From a virus: DNA of 46,057 nucleotides. Both the position numbers and the translations under genes were made by a program. Below the pieces are notes generated by a model. The model was not told where the DNA came from. It ran no database searches and was given only the letters and a program-made list of their open reading frames with translations. This document shows, one piece after another, positions 19,701 through 25,087 of this stretch (position 1 is its first letter; every line of letters starts with the position of its first letter). The DNA is taken from IMG/VR virus record IMGVR_UViG_3300046804_002923, positions 1-46,057 of that record. One strand, 5' to 3'.

Positions 19701-20950
19701 GATCCTGAACCTCTTTGAGCAACACCTAGCGCTTGTTGTGCCGTAGCAAACTGTTGAATAAGAGGAATAACTTTACCAATTTGTCTAAATCCACCGAGTT
19801 CTTCTACTATTTGTGAGAATCTCAAATCTCTTGGATCAAGAGTCTTTAAGCCTTCGCTCAGACGTCTAACAGCTTCGTATGGGCCAACGAATTTACCTTC
19901 AAGATCTGTTAATTCAATTCCAAATCCTTTAAGAGCTTCTATAGTAGCTCCTCGTTGGATACGAGTAAAAATAGTTCGTAAACCAGTAGCGATAGTTTCG
20001 GCGCTTTCACGAGTTGTAGCACGAACACTTGTAAATACTGCAATAAATTCATTCAATGCATCTTTACCCTGACTTACTCCTCTGCTTGCAGCAGCAAACA
20101 CACCACCAGTGCGCTGTACAGCAGTTATAATATCGCTAGCTTCCACAGCAAATCTAGCAGCAACAGCATTGATTGAACCTAGTGCCCCTTCTAGATCTTT
20201 AGCGCCTAGCCCAAACTGTCTCAATATAGCAATAGATCCTTCCACTGTTGATCCAAGATCATCAAAAGATGGCGCAAGTGCGGATTTTGCTAATGCTTCT
20301 AAAGCAACTCTAGTTTCACCGGCACTCAAACCAGCCTGGGCTAATGTAGTAGAAACATTTAATAAATCACTAGATGTAACACCAAGAGAAGTTGATAATC
20401 TGGTAATTTCATCTGCCAATGGTTTTAAACTTGATGCAGAAGATTCTGTTACTTGTTGTAGTCTAACAAATTCTTTATTAAAGTTGATAAACTCGCTTGA
20501 TGCGCTAGATATAGCGTTTATTAAAGCGTAAATTCCTCCTGTAGCCACACTAAAGGCAGCAAATCTTCTAATAGCTAAAGCAGACTGTCTGCCGAATTCC
20601 TCCATCTCTGATCTAGCTCCACCAATAGCATTCTGTGCATTTCTAGCTTGTGTATTTGCTTGATTAAAACCAGCATTGATAGTATTAGTAATATTACCTA
20701 TATTACTCCCTCTTGCACCAATATTATTTATCGCAGCAGCTAATGCTGCGGCATTATTCTGAGCATCTCTTAATGCAACACTAAGATTACGTACGTCACC
20801 AGTCAAAGACCGAATAGCCCCAGATGTAGCCTGATTAATATTTAAATTTAGACTAACAGTGGATAGTTGTCTTCTAATATTAGAAACAACTTGATTAAGG
20901 TTAGATGGACCTCTTAAATTAATTTCTGCGGTAAGATTAAATGCGGCCAT
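7763..20950 (-). CDS. Giant tape measure protein (4395 aa) with embedded kinase-like and metallopeptidase domains
   Basis: The start ATG at 20950 is preceded by GGAGG at good spacing. Residues about 130-470 form a TP901-type phage tail tape-measure core (helical, Ala- and Gln-rich, with GGVFAAASRGVSQGKDALNE-like helices). A hydrophobic stretch follows near residues 1000-1060. Six PGEFV repeats occur near residues 530, 880, 1830, 2455, 3545 and 4185. A kinase-like core spans about 2795-2960 and an HEGAH motif lies at 3236-3240. A proline-rich tract sits near 3500. Residues 2083-2480 and 3750-4210 are homologous copies. The protein sets tail length and may enter the host. By the usual proportion of about 1.5 angstrom per residue, the upper bound is a tail of roughly 650 nm, less if the folded domains do not act as ruler. 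Confidence 0.95.
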   Translation of the reverse strand: MAAFNLTAEINLRGPSNLNQVVSNIRRQLSTVSLNLNINQATSGAIRSLTGDVRNLSVALRDAQNNAAALAAAINNIGARGSNIGNITNTINAGFNQANTQARNAQNAIGGARSEMEEFGRQSALAIRRFAAFSVATGGIYALINAISSASSEFINFNKEFVRLQQVTESSASSLKPLADEITRLSTSLGVTSSDLLNVSTTLAQAGLSAGETRVALEALAKSALAPSFDDLGSTVEGSIAILRQFGLGAKDLEGALGSINAVAARFAVEASDIITAVQRTGGVFAAASRGVSQGKDALNEFIAVFTSVRATTRESAETIATGLRTIFTRIQRGATIEALKGFGIELTDLEGKFVGPYEAVRRLSEGLKTLDPRDLRFSQIVEELGGFRQIGKVIPLIQQFATAQQALGVAQRGSGSLAADAAKAQEALSVKITRVREEFIALIRDIGQSQSFQTFADISLKLASGLIAVASAAKEALPAITAILALRGIGSLGQYISGFSGGISRGGGRRFATGGLVPGSGSRDTVSAMLTPGEFVIRKKAVQAIGVNNLKNMNRYAKGGIVVDPSKIGAFFLSPTEGSDRSPVNIGGEALIKNLSALKQLGKAPKVPDARSQAFSLATSDIQSKILGFSTGKNRKKIDTSKLIKNGKFVDTREARNALFDAGYSREEIQTYDPNRAQKRVSVGLKKDKLLVSGQEIPISGAISSYYPGKNDLQASGVSSTVTENTRKGLYNTVLKSIDPILNSLSNPIISVNRSQAQKGAKRIADDKNAQLTTSGFVFEGVVQAITGAKLAGDQSSFDFPNIASSRESLAKMFTDKSGEGINSLIKADAKRTATPDAIDSIKRKIINDINSGKFEGVTFNRFARGGNVDSVPALLTPGEFVINKKAASRIGQAKLHQLNKADKISGFNTGGAVGHIQEFAGGGGVQRFFIGGIVTAFNRLLPVVTRLTSSLTGLSSGLSRFGVPRTGAGTARQGGVRAGTRNFTNQGSQVPGGRQGGTLELAGLLFAFQGLTSYIEGPLGSALSNFGSAATLAFSVIPGPLPFKLLVAGIAGVTAGVKGWNDALKQQQLEKQQKQLETSASGLDKSFERLQDATDRKQDTKPIMGEILSGVKSAAQAEETIRRTKQNDAMVTNIGAALGYQVDTKALSSELAGIGKTSAAGIQKYINQALTQGLSLDQIQQQIEGLGAGTLEQVKRSFAVAEGGAAVTQKMAEITSRKSAGKDTKQQETELQDLIDKTWQEFTNAANEQVQAEKKRIEVQKASQQAALEAANAITIFNMALKNVSEAVSRASAEFSNNSRLLDINLGSRLGDTLSIQKPDRLNENILSNLGAYSNQEISDAIKNLGDKVGFDPEFSKRLEATALSMRTLETSLPQILSRAGALQKGGSFEADQEAIKDEIRNSLKGLGDVDVEQIVNDTMSAIQDKRISTQETSLSEIANSSQTLQKILQAYNDQLKTAEQAQKAYNDMLAEVNTRMNQYVDALGRATDYQIKASDIRLNSEVQLREALKQEVSLMDMNAAFNQSIAKLTDVSAPNGQKLGATGDPIEIARRQDMLEAEKARIEKRRDQFAVNSPQWNQLNASLVKTTNEARNLAKAQEKLASDTTRASNAMSKIQSINQAREGARGQLFDVFKNINNPQWVQSFINSVGSYTRVLSGRGNLADLGPAIDALERRLQTLQPADADREREAFARQAAEVVARATGAGAGEAQNIVNQLLKLGGFGEDGALNQAIKEFRDANETAAKANEQIAARTKEGADYLYNKVIQAADDWVASVGKAGTLNIGGDANVAGGLNVGGGGRGIANAGGNRRGGVIYANDGALINFKPKGSDTVPAMLTPGEFVVNKKAAKNNIGLLKSINSGSSVYSNGGVVYARTGGSIMSDIRDTNSRLQKNIFIPSASFDVKDAIAQTFDFNSLLIELGNKIKDTKGLHDDSMWYSLLGAKPGELPYWANRNVSKMKLREFLNLKEYYRNFVDKTNNSALLSLIDVNNGYSAPNLPIEQPVAPTVELDPEQVKIFNEYLDFKKANIGARDAKVKLAASSFREYLKYNNIQNVDPAKFEPDTLPKPPEVPEKIPPAPKYYDELTYKEYLDKIISQGFSPVPPERGRFTTDAFYTKTKLGTGEVENEEDVMARLYTKYGDAYEQHVKNIKNKTFPERAIRDFPYRDKLIAGAASFGDFLKSEESLKLHGLDIADIVKENKAREEATVTGARVTQFDTRLVGPINGGPIGDVDINQIKQTATTLQEKTNEALKNVNEYAALITSNGNKDAVNISLSKVSSNYEQAIDALDQLSNLTIFRKNNKIHIPDNNDNNIDVQNIVNKLKSIKLTYDKPENKFKADDFSDATLMAFDAKYAQLFTQNPPVEGADKVPGKTTVAGMTETQKNNIYGRKSAASQYKDSLAYYIRERGKYNYSRRLKANRDAALNNKVGRYQTGGMVYASDGSLINFQPRGTDTVPAMLTPGEFVVNAKATKQNLGLLHAINNSNKSGTSYFSKGGFVPWKQKTFNPNYPGLDREELVKILEFKKESEARNKTEPVNNDTIIGLRSGYSINLKTDGSTHLKIPTEQELDSLDQERQNPYYNKAGTISQYGAPPDAGLLDAPFYERLLVAQQILNDIGEAFVAKGLSLPKTPVPVNMRLTRSQRKAQAAALARTRPYVQGTMPGVGIPGPYTLNPKIGPRFGGLKEQRDDAIFQLRKKIFDDAEKELNSPAYSGSERLKKDDPLTKKQIEDARDRKLENADLLYDQQQNYFASRQRSKDNFTLTSPDIKLPIDAVGAYDELLTEVKTLSAERLKALIERSELLGQGANSAAWSLTDNLALYLDKSTIPSSLSNLDLSIDPITGDRASFESQFGGRIARVSENGAWVGAIVGRVKGLSASNKKKFGRSESSTALEDTQALDLLSTLQGYSSDVFAQLFRDQLALAEKGYITGLSDSKLTNFVFGTNRIVPVDIGGPDFQTQPTFPTGKAFVETPASGYKDLILSDKWLSIMKNSMFGTHGLEQFGLMELLRKNPRMFLERLEGFKFFDYENDPRANSPEMLGQVAMEQYSKIKKIIEDRMAEGQKIAKQNSDQPPQLKNNPNTRLIEQNLQGQNIETDNPANIALPSFSIEDLRQRLSKYIAPQAKATPPQTIKDMFGRTIKLMNLDTEFDPVKLNQQLDKQITTDGIAITLAEMAKLIGVPLERIIPKDVVTVLEQQSKIKEGGSWSESIKSMRLAVPGDNLSDIGATGRIVFHEGAHAMLHRFGNDTYARYQDMISKRRNDIIQYMIKNSELFTGYPASTIDNGLQYILREIAGYGSTMGMRDLYKWGSLNKYLSSGTPLPLDANQIKQLQEYYKQRDQYETRASRQGENPPPPYPPVFDFEDLPDIFGGDLDRVGRIIPSSWTGQRAKGIFDIARLALYPDKGPTLPAVKAQYDALKTAGIVKSSYDQLLGMAREEFLTQMMQSVDMLDSIGVQLLGDILNQTLNSSNSRIFDVNAFYKRVKDLQDSRRAINTPPPLPRSGPPPLTAQRKGPPPLPVQRRQYGGLIYANNGRMIPFESRGTDTVPAMLTPGEFVVNAKATKQNLGLLKAINSGSSVGSKSYQKGGIIYAAGGIVVPDSVPDIDWIAIESLNSQLLAFANPDKGAKKHRQDPTKGPYPLIQKIGKALKTVPVGTDAPAGLVSSINELNNLKGEQIAAFSFDRFKTIIQSVGSTIGYARKYHAAKREAARIEAVKPKLVGSIDTTQSTAPSPTTETKSQPVAPITPEYYDELTYKEYLWKTIKDSWDKIKSGQGFSGPVPPDKSRFITPAFYYKKTGENQVTPEQKEKIEKAKGMAEEWKKEYEQWRQETEKRKAEIEKAGRKYVPDDERENTWLDNIPLWVAQYRGADGLTEEEIKKVFADAKISTSSNFRARATAFDVRNTSGIVGGGQKIDPKDVNQERVKAASTALLTEIANAERLRAEYKTEESKQGTDPALIKRSKEIFGESYTDAVDFLKELAKEQTIRSTGGTTFTTAEGAGAQTFNINTAVSRLKMLRDSYKSDILSAGIVKDGFSDSILDEFKVKPEVANPGGARDDMPRPSQAPIVKQTPPSPKAFKSKPVQGKVIRDSMSEEEKKSINGRKGIYSQYMDSIAHYKVMRGKFNYEYKLYRNKEASLSAKQGRRDAALSEQQQRRQAAGFASGGVVYAQNGSLINFQPRGTDTVPAMLTPGEFVVNRKATKNNLSLLQAINDNKMPYMASGGMVQRFQGGGMAEMSGGGAGGVSNISLDTSGLDSAFNKFSQYVESLRSVVDSFISGGQSLSGAINNLNGISTASQGLSAAASILRGSTEGLTSSISTFNTAIQNFEKSISNIPQSIGLQVTGSIPVTVSVTVNGGEGIAEELQQFKTQIYSDITRAINDATNGRLRVNLTAT
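8329..8453 (-). repeat. PGEFV repeat, copy 6 (tape measure)
   Basis: Encodes a GGVVYAQNGSLINF segment, then DTVPAMLTPGEFVVNRKAT and a helix NLSLLQAIND. It is the last of six copies and ends the second large duplicated block. Confidence 0.85.
8329..9703 (-). repeat. Tape-measure internal duplication, copy B (about residues 3750-4210)
   Basis: This block starts with YYDELTYKEYLWK and continues with VPPDKSRFITPAFY, RARATAFDVR, GFSDSILDEF, SINGRKGIYSQYMDSIAHY and finally a PGEFV repeat. Each marker has a counterpart in the same order in copy A at 13525-14704. It is recognisable at protein level only, so the duplication is old. Confidence 0.8.
10253..10375 (-). repeat. PGEFV repeat, copy 5 (tape measure)
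   Basis: Encodes GGLIYANNGRMIPFESRG, then DTVPAMLTPGEFVVNAKATK and NLGLLKAINSGSS. It follows the proline-rich tract. Confidence 0.85.
10376..10480 (-). other. Proline-rich tract in tape measure
   Basis: Three PPPL-type motifs (TPPPLPRSG, GPPPLTAQRK, GPPPLPVQRR) lie near residues 3490-3525, between the metallopeptidase-like domain and the fifth PGEFV repeat. Such a tract is usually an extended linker. The spaced PPPLPxxR motifs also resemble class II SH3 ligands, but no SH3 domain is seen in the window. Confidence 0.7.
10960..11590 (-). other. Metallopeptidase-like domain inside tape measure (HEGAH)
   Basis: Residues 3236-3240 read HEGAH within RIVFHEGAHAMLH, the zincin HExxH pattern preceded by hydrophobic residues. 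A candidate third zinc ligand is Glu3294 in YILREIAGYG, 58 residues after the first His, as in gluzincin-like families where a distant Glu completes the site. The domain is bounded by the kinase-like region and by the proline-rich tract. Peptidases in tape measures are usually thought to act on peptidoglycan or on the protein itself. HExxH with a distal Glu suggests a protein-cleaving enzyme, but substrate and activity are unproven. Confidence 0.6.
11950..12590 (-). other. Protein-kinase-like catalytic core inside tape measure
   Basis: Residues 2805-2814 (LGQGANSAAW) look like a glycine-rich nucleotide loop. Residues 2933-2955 contain GLSD-S-K-L-T-N-FVFG and then VPVDIGG. Asp2936, Lys2938, Asn2941 and Asp2953 have the spacing of the protein kinase catalytic loop and DFG motif (D-x-K-x-x-N, then about 12 residues, then D-x-G). 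The HRD histidine is replaced by Leu. The beta-3 lysine is not certain; Lys2826 in ALYLDK is one candidate. The fold could be a true kinase, an aminoglycoside-kinase-like enzyme, a pseudokinase or an AMPylator. Confidence 0.55.
13525..13645 (-). repeat. PGEFV repeat, copy 4 (tape measure)
   Basis: Encodes GGMVYASDGSLINFQPRG, then DTVPAMLTPGEFVVNAKATK and NLGLLHAINNSNK. It ends the first large duplicated block and is very close in sequence to copies 5 and 6. Confidence 0.85.
13525..14704 (-). repeat. Tape-measure internal duplication, copy A (about residues 2083-2480)
   Basis: The block starts YYDELTYKEYLDK and continues with VPPERGRFTTDAFY, GARVTQFDTR, DFSDATLMAFD, NIYGRKSAASQYKDSLAYY and a PGEFV repeat. 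The order and spacing parallel copy B at 8329-9703. Confidence 0.8.
15393..15515 (-). repeat. PGEFV repeat, copy 3 (tape measure)
   Basis: Encodes GGVIYANDGALINFKPKG, then DTVPAMLTPGEFVVNKKAAK and IGLLKSINSGSS. Confidence 0.85.
18263..18355 (-). repeat. PGEFV repeat, copy 2 (tape measure)
   Basis: A shorter copy encoding RFARGGNVDSVPALLTPGEF, then VINKKAASRIGQ. It lacks the YAxDGxLINF lead-in seen in copies 3-6. Confidence 0.85.
19310..19415 (-). repeat. PGEFV repeat, copy 1 (tape measure)
   Basis: Encodes GGLVPGSGSRDTVSAMLTPG, then EFVIRKKAVQAIG. It is the most divergent copy and closes the N-terminal tape-measure core. Confidence 0.85.
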
Positions 20951-20965
20951 TTAGTCCTCCATAAA

Positions 20966-20998
20966 CCAAAAAAGCACCATGATCGCTCATGATGCTAA
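20966..20998 (-). terminator. Intrinsic terminator just upstream of the tape measure gene
   Basis: On the minus strand AGCATCATGA and TCATGGTGCT pair around a GCGA loop (20973-20996) with one mismatch, followed by six T residues. It lies in the 77-base gap between the candidate chaperone stop (21028) and the tape-measure ribosome-binding site. It probably lowers read-through into the tape measure relative to the tube genes upstream. Confidence 0.7.
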
Positions 20999-21027
20999 AA
21001 TTTGGTATATTACAATATGCTACTAAT

Positions 21028-21918
21028 CTATTCTGCTGATTTAGATTCACTAGTAGTTTCTGTAGTTGTGGTTGTTGTGGTTGTGGTTTCATTTGATGCT
21101 GTTGTAGTAACTTCCTTAGTTTCATTATCTAATACTGGATTTCCATCATCATCTGTAAATGGAATAAAGTCCGTTACATAATCTCCATTAATATCCACCA
21201 AATTACCGTCTTTATCAACATATTCACCTTTCTCATTAATAAATCTACCAAACTCATCAATCAATCTACCTTCAGCATCTACTAATTTACCATCTTTATT
21301 TACTAAACGTAATTTATTATCAACAAATTTATATTTAATCAAAAATTTATTTTCTGGTAATTTCTTTTCATAATCACTATCCAATCCGTAGAGCATATTA
21401 GCTAAAACCTGAGCGGCCTTTACAGCAATAGGCTCAGAAGCTCTAGTTAGATACTCTTCATAACTCTTAAAATACTTATCTTTAGTACTAGAATACACCA
21501 ACGAGCATGATATTAAATAGTTAAATCTAGCATTATCTGCTTGACCTTCAGCCGTATGATTGTCCAAATTTGTTCTTACACTTATTAATTCTCGTAAATC
21601 TTCTCGTAATTTTTTCATCCTTACTGCAATATCTTTGGCCGTTTTTAAACTAATACCGCCTTTAGCAAGAGACTTCTCACTGTCTAGTAATTGTTGCTGT
21701 AATGTATTGAATCTTATTTGTTTATTATCATCCCACAATCCTTGTTCTTTTAATAAATCATCTAGTCTTGCTCTAACAATACAGCCAGATTTAACAGCAT
21801 CAGAGAAAGCTTGATTGTATACTTTTTGCGCCTCTCTTTGATCTGCTAAAGTTGGTGATTTAATAGTAAATTCCTGTTCTCTACCATCAACAAATGACAT
21901 GAATGTATCTATATTCAT
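21028..21918 (-). CDS. Candidate tail assembly chaperone with seven-residue C-terminal repeats
   Basis: The ATG at 21918 has GGAGAGG upstream and overlaps the preceding stop as ATGA. The product has 296 residues. The first 190 are helical, with a start (MNIDTFMSFVDGREQEFTIK) like a tail-chaperone or virion-assembly protein. Residues about 208-250 are six seven-residue units of the form xxGxxVD (KDGKLVD, AEGRLID, EFGRFIN, EKGEYVD, KDGNLVD, INGDYVT). The end is acidic and then a threonine run. Its position directly before the tape measure is that of the lambda G/GT chaperones. No slippery heptamer or convincing frameshift product is visible. Function is inferred mainly from position. Confidence 0.72.
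   Translation of the reverse strand: MNIDTFMSFVDGREQEFTIKSPTLADQREAQKVYNQAFSDAVKSGCIVRARLDDLLKEQGLWDDNKQIRFNTLQQQLLDSEKSLAKGGISLKTAKDIAVRMKKLREDLRELISVRTNLDNHTAEGQADNARFNYLISCSLVYSSTKDKYFKSYEEYLTRASEPIAVKAAQVLANMLYGLDSDYEKKLPENKFLIKYKFVDNKLRLVNKDGKLVDAEGRLIDEFGRFINEKGEYVDKDGNLVDINGDYVTDFIPFTDDDGNPVLDNETKEVTTTASNETTTTTTTTTETTSESKSAE
21170..21297 (-). repeat. Six seven-residue repeats in the candidate chaperone
   Basis: The coding DNA encodes six tandem units of seven residues with glycine at position 3 and V/I-D/N at positions 6-7. This resembles short beta-strand and turn repeats. The DNA itself is not an exact repeat. Confidence 0.75.
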
Positions 21919-22232
21919 AAATTCCTCTCCTGTTTATCTTTTTGATTTTGAATTACAAAGTTATACTTATAAAAATTATTTTGATCCTCTATATGTTCTA
22001 TAACATCATCAATAGCCTCTCTCATTTGATTATTACCATGATTAAGGATTGATGTTCTAACATATTCCCAATTATCTAGAAATGCTTTTTGTTTTTCAGT
22101 AAGGTCTTTATCGGAATTATGTCCCCATAAATATCCGAATGTATCTTCAAATCTTGCTAGCGAACCAATAATTGTTGTCTGAAATCTTCTACTCAGTTGA
22201 TTGATTATTCCTTTTTTATATTTCATTATCAT
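21915..22232 (-). CDS. Conserved small phage protein of unknown function (tail module)
   Basis: The ATG at 22232 overlaps the previous stop by 4 bases, and the gene overlaps the next by 4, so all three are probably translationally coupled. The product has 105 residues, is helical and charged, with FGYLWGH, LTEKQKAFLDNWEYVR and LNHGNNQMREAIDD. I recall similar LWGH and NxGNNQ proteins near the tail genes of uncultured marine phages, but no function is known to me. It lies between the tail-tube genes and the candidate chaperone, so a role in tail assembly is possible. Confidence 0.8.
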   Translation of the reverse strand: MIMKYKKGIINQLSRRFQTTIIGSLARFEDTFGYLWGHNSDKDLTEKQKAFLDNWEYVRTSILNHGNNQMREAIDDVIEHIEDQNNFYKYNFVIQNQKDKQERNL

Positions 22233-23275
22233 TTAACCTTTTCCTTAAATTGTTCATTAGCCTGTTGTCTAATCTGTCTCTGAACATATGGAAGATCCTG
22301 CCACTTGATACCGTCTTTGTTATTTTGCGCGGCTATTATCAGCTCTCTAATATTTTGTTTTTGTTCAGGATTGTTAAGATCGTATATATCTTTGACTTCC
22401 TCAAGATCCTGAGACATGACAAAAACCTCTCCTGCCTTCTCTTTTATATTACCCCCAAATTTATTTAAAATAGTATTTTTCTTTTTCTCTTTCTCGATTT
22501 TTCTGTTTTGATGTAAAAACCATCCATCAAGAGCATCATCATCCTCAATTATTTGATCAGATGGACACTCGGGGTGTTGTCTTACATTATCATACATTTT
22601 ATGTAAACTAATAAGGTGTCTATAGTCATCGCTAATTTTATCTAAATCCATAGTGAGATTAATAACCGCAGTATATGATTTCCAAAAGTCTGTCTTGACT
22701 AATTTTCTAATAATCTGAGGCGTTATATTATAATCTAGTATCTCAGCTATGAAAAGTTGTAATTTTTTATATTCTAATGATTCGGAATATGGATTCTTAA
22801 ATACTAAATTGTTATTCATATCGTATATAGTATTCATCAAAATAAATTCATTTTTTACACTCATTGCGTGAGTTTTTATGTCTAAATGAGACATGCAATT
22901 TTTATTTTTATATAATTCGTCTATATTTTTTCTGGTTTGTGATAGCTGCTTTCTAAAAAATGTTCGTTTTTTTTCATCTGTAAAATTGAGGAATAATTCT
23001 ATCTTAAAGTCTTCTATAAGTTTTTCTAATTGTTTAAGTTGTTTTTCGTTTTGTTTATTCCATATATTATTTAATTCTAAATATAAATTAATTTCATTTT
23101 CAGTCATCCATCTTTTATCATATTTATTATCCTCTATAATTTCATCATATAATATTTCTGCTTCATATTTTATATGAATTGATGGATTTATAATTTTATA
23201 TTTAATATTATCAATAAAAATAAAAAAATATCCACATATAATTCTATAAAATATTTTATCTAGATTATCATCCAC
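22229..23275 (-). CDS. Unrecognised tail-module protein
   Basis: The start is a GTG at 23275, preceded by GAGGA at 7-base spacing, and overlaps the upstream gene by 8 bases. The product has 348 residues. It opens with aromatic, hydrophobic residues (YRIICGYFFIFIDNIKYKII), then becomes strongly helical and charged. A coiled-coil-prone stretch covers about residues 70-130 and a DDDALDGWFLHQNRK segment lies near residue 245. The N-terminal part contains a possible amphipathic strand rather than a clear membrane anchor. I do not recognise a family. Location between tube and chaperone genes suggests a tail assembly or tail completion role. Confidence 0.75.
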   Translation of the reverse strand: MDDNLDKIFYRIICGYFFIFIDNIKYKIINPSIHIKYEAEILYDEIIEDNKYDKRWMTENEINLYLELNNIWNKQNEKQLKQLEKLIEDFKIELFLNFTDEKKRTFFRKQLSQTRKNIDELYKNKNCMSHLDIKTHAMSVKNEFILMNTIYDMNNNLVFKNPYSESLEYKKLQLFIAEILDYNITPQIIRKLVKTDFWKSYTAVINLTMDLDKISDDYRHLISLHKMYDNVRQHPECPSDQIIEDDDALDGWFLHQNRKIEKEKKKNTILNKFGGNIKEKAGEVFVMSQDLEEVKDIYDLNNPEQKQNIRELIIAAQNNKDGIKWQDLPYVQRQIRQQANEQFKEKVK

Positions 23276-24161
23276 AAGGATCCTCGTTTGATAAAATAAT
23301 AACAGGATTAATACCTACTGGAGATGTAAATCCAGTATATGTTACCGTTAATCTTTGATTTTCCTGGGTTCCAGCATCGGCGCCGGAATAATTTAATCCG
23401 GTAAGAAATGCTTTACTAATTGTTATACCTCCACCATTACCACATAATGAAATTGTAATATCTTGTGAATGTGTTTTTGGATTTCGACAGGCTGACTCCA
23501 TAGCGTCCATCGTGTAGGTGTCTAAATCTTGGGTCAGCAATTCAATAGAGCATGTCGTTTCTATTGGAAATCTTATATAACTAGCATATGGTTTTCTAGT
23601 AGCAAATTCACCTATATATTCTCTATTAATTTTACATGATACTGATATACTCTGTGGGGCCATATTTGATAAATAAGATGGTAATCCACCCGAAAAATTT
23701 TGTCTTCTTAATGTTGTGGCAGTCGATAAAGGAACTGATCCTCCAGGACCACCAGACGGTTTACTATATCCTATATATGTACGTTCTACGGTAAATGGCC
23801 CATCAACGCTTAGATTATACGTTACAGAGCTTAGTAGCATAAAACTACCACGAATAGTTCTATTGAGTACGGGATTAGATGTAGACGCATCACTTCCCAC
23901 CATCATATCAAATCCAGTACAACTATTCAATCCAGCTTCACTCAATATGCTAGTATATGAAGTTAAATAACTAGTATATGATATCTCTATATTAGGAAGA
24001 TTACCATATGTGGCAGCTGGTGTTGAACTTCCTGGACCAAATACGGTACTAATTTCTCTAGATAAAGAATATTTAGCAGAAATGACTCCGGACATAGGCC
24101 CGCTTCCGCAAGGACCTATGCCCAGACAGCCATAAAATACTCTTTTATTTCCTGATGGCAC
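23268..24161 (-). CDS. Tail tube-like protein, copy 2
   Basis: The GTG start at 24161 has AGGATAGG upstream. The 297-residue product is beta-rich. It is clearly related to the neighbour at 24188-25087: both open with (K/N)RVFY, and share a VDGxFTxExTxxG strand pair, an RRQN segment and an IxFPxExTxxIE segment. Proteins of this length just before the chaperone and tape measure are typically tail tube or tail-terminator subunits. Two tandem copies may form different parts of the tube or an outer decoration. The gap of 26 bases to the upstream gene contains only the ribosome-binding site. Confidence 0.75.
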   Translation of the reverse strand: MPSGNKRVFYGCLGIGPCGSGPMSGVISAKYSLSREISTVFGPGSSTPAATYGNLPNIEISYTSYLTSYTSILSEAGLNSCTGFDMMVGSDASTSNPVLNRTIRGSFMLLSSVTYNLSVDGPFTVERTYIGYSKPSGGPGGSVPLSTATTLRRQNFSGGLPSYLSNMAPQSISVSCKINREYIGEFATRKPYASYIRFPIETTCSIELLTQDLDTYTMDAMESACRNPKTHSQDITISLCGNGGGITISKAFLTGLNYSGADAGTQENQRLTVTYTGFTSPVGINPVIILSNEDPCG

Positions 24162-24187
24162 AACCTATCCTTTTAAATCATCTACTA

Positions 24188-25087
24188 TCAGCCAGTAATA
24201 TCAAGATCATTATATGTGGTATACGAGTAGGTGATTGTAGCATTACCACCACCAGTATCTCCACCAGTATAATTTACTGATTGTAGCGTATTTTTATTAC
24301 CCATATTGAATGTATAGGCGGTACCTGTACTAAGCGTATCGCAAACTACAACAGTAATTTGCTGACCGGTTGGTAAACTTCCGCCTGTGCATCCGACACT
24401 TGGTAGATCCATAGCTACTCCGTCGTGACTTGTAGCCGATACTTCAATTTCTGTTGTTACTTCAAGTGGGAAATTTACAAAGCGATGGAACGGAGCATAT
24501 TGACCTAGTTTATACATACTTTCTCTTCCAAGATCAGCACTAATTGTGATACTTGTAATATTTTTGCCACTAACTTCTGTTGGTAGACTTGAGTTACCGA
24601 CATCAAGATTTTGTCTACGCATAACCTTGGTATCCGTATCTGATGGAGCGCTGACGGAGCCGGTACCAACCTGTTTATTGTTACCAACAAACGTTACTTC
24701 TTCAGTAAAATTACCATCTACCGGGAAAGTATATGTTAATGAACTAATAAACATACCACTAAATGTAATACATGCTGCTCCGCTAAGTGAAGCTGCTGTA
24801 TCATCACCAACACCTAATATAACCGTTGTTTCATCATTAGCGTTGGATACAAGAGTACCGCCACCAGTAGCTAGTTTCCAGATAGTATCTTCACTATCTA
24901 GAACCTTGCTCACTGTAACCTCAACCTCTGGATCAACAACAATATTATCGTATAATGATAATTGACCTAATTGAAAAGCTTGTTCGAGATTAAAATTTGA
25001 TGTGACGCCAACACTTTGGGCGCCTTGTACTGTGCTAGCTCCTACTTTTACGCCTTGGCTAGCATAAAAAACACGATTATTTGGCAT
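24188..25087 (-). CDS. Tail tube-like protein, copy 1 (candidate major tail protein)
   Basis: The ATG at 25087 is preceded by GGGAGA. The 299-residue product is beta-rich, with balanced rather than AT-extreme codons, as expected for a highly expressed virion protein. It shares several segments with the product of 23268-24161 (FxVDGNFTEEVTFVGNNK, VMRRQNL, FPLEVTTEIEV). A promoter-like sequence lies in the 65-base gap upstream. I infer the major tail tube protein from the order neck, tube, chaperone, tape measure. Sequence alone does not prove which of the two paralogues forms the tube. Confidence 0.78.
   Translation of the reverse strand: MPNNRVFYASQGVKVGASTVQGAQSVGVTSNFNLEQAFQLGQLSLYDNIVVDPEVEVTVSKVLDSEDTIWKLATGGGTLVSNANDETTVILGVGDDTAASLSGAACITFSGMFISSLTYTFPVDGNFTEEVTFVGNNKQVGTGSVSAPSDTDTKVMRRQNLDVGNSSLPTEVSGKNITSITISADLGRESMYKLGQYAPFHRFVNFPLEVTTEIEVSATSHDGVAMDLPSVGCTGGSLPTGQQITVVVCDTLSTGTAYTFNMGNKNTLQSVNYTGGDTGGGNATITYSYTTYNDLDITG

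Noticed and set aside
20937-21125. Short minus-strand frame overlapping the end of the candidate chaperone, as a lambda GT-like frameshift product
   Set aside because: It is in the +1 frame, is low-complexity (Gln-rich) from the same Thr-rich DNA, runs through the terminator, and has no slippery heptamer.
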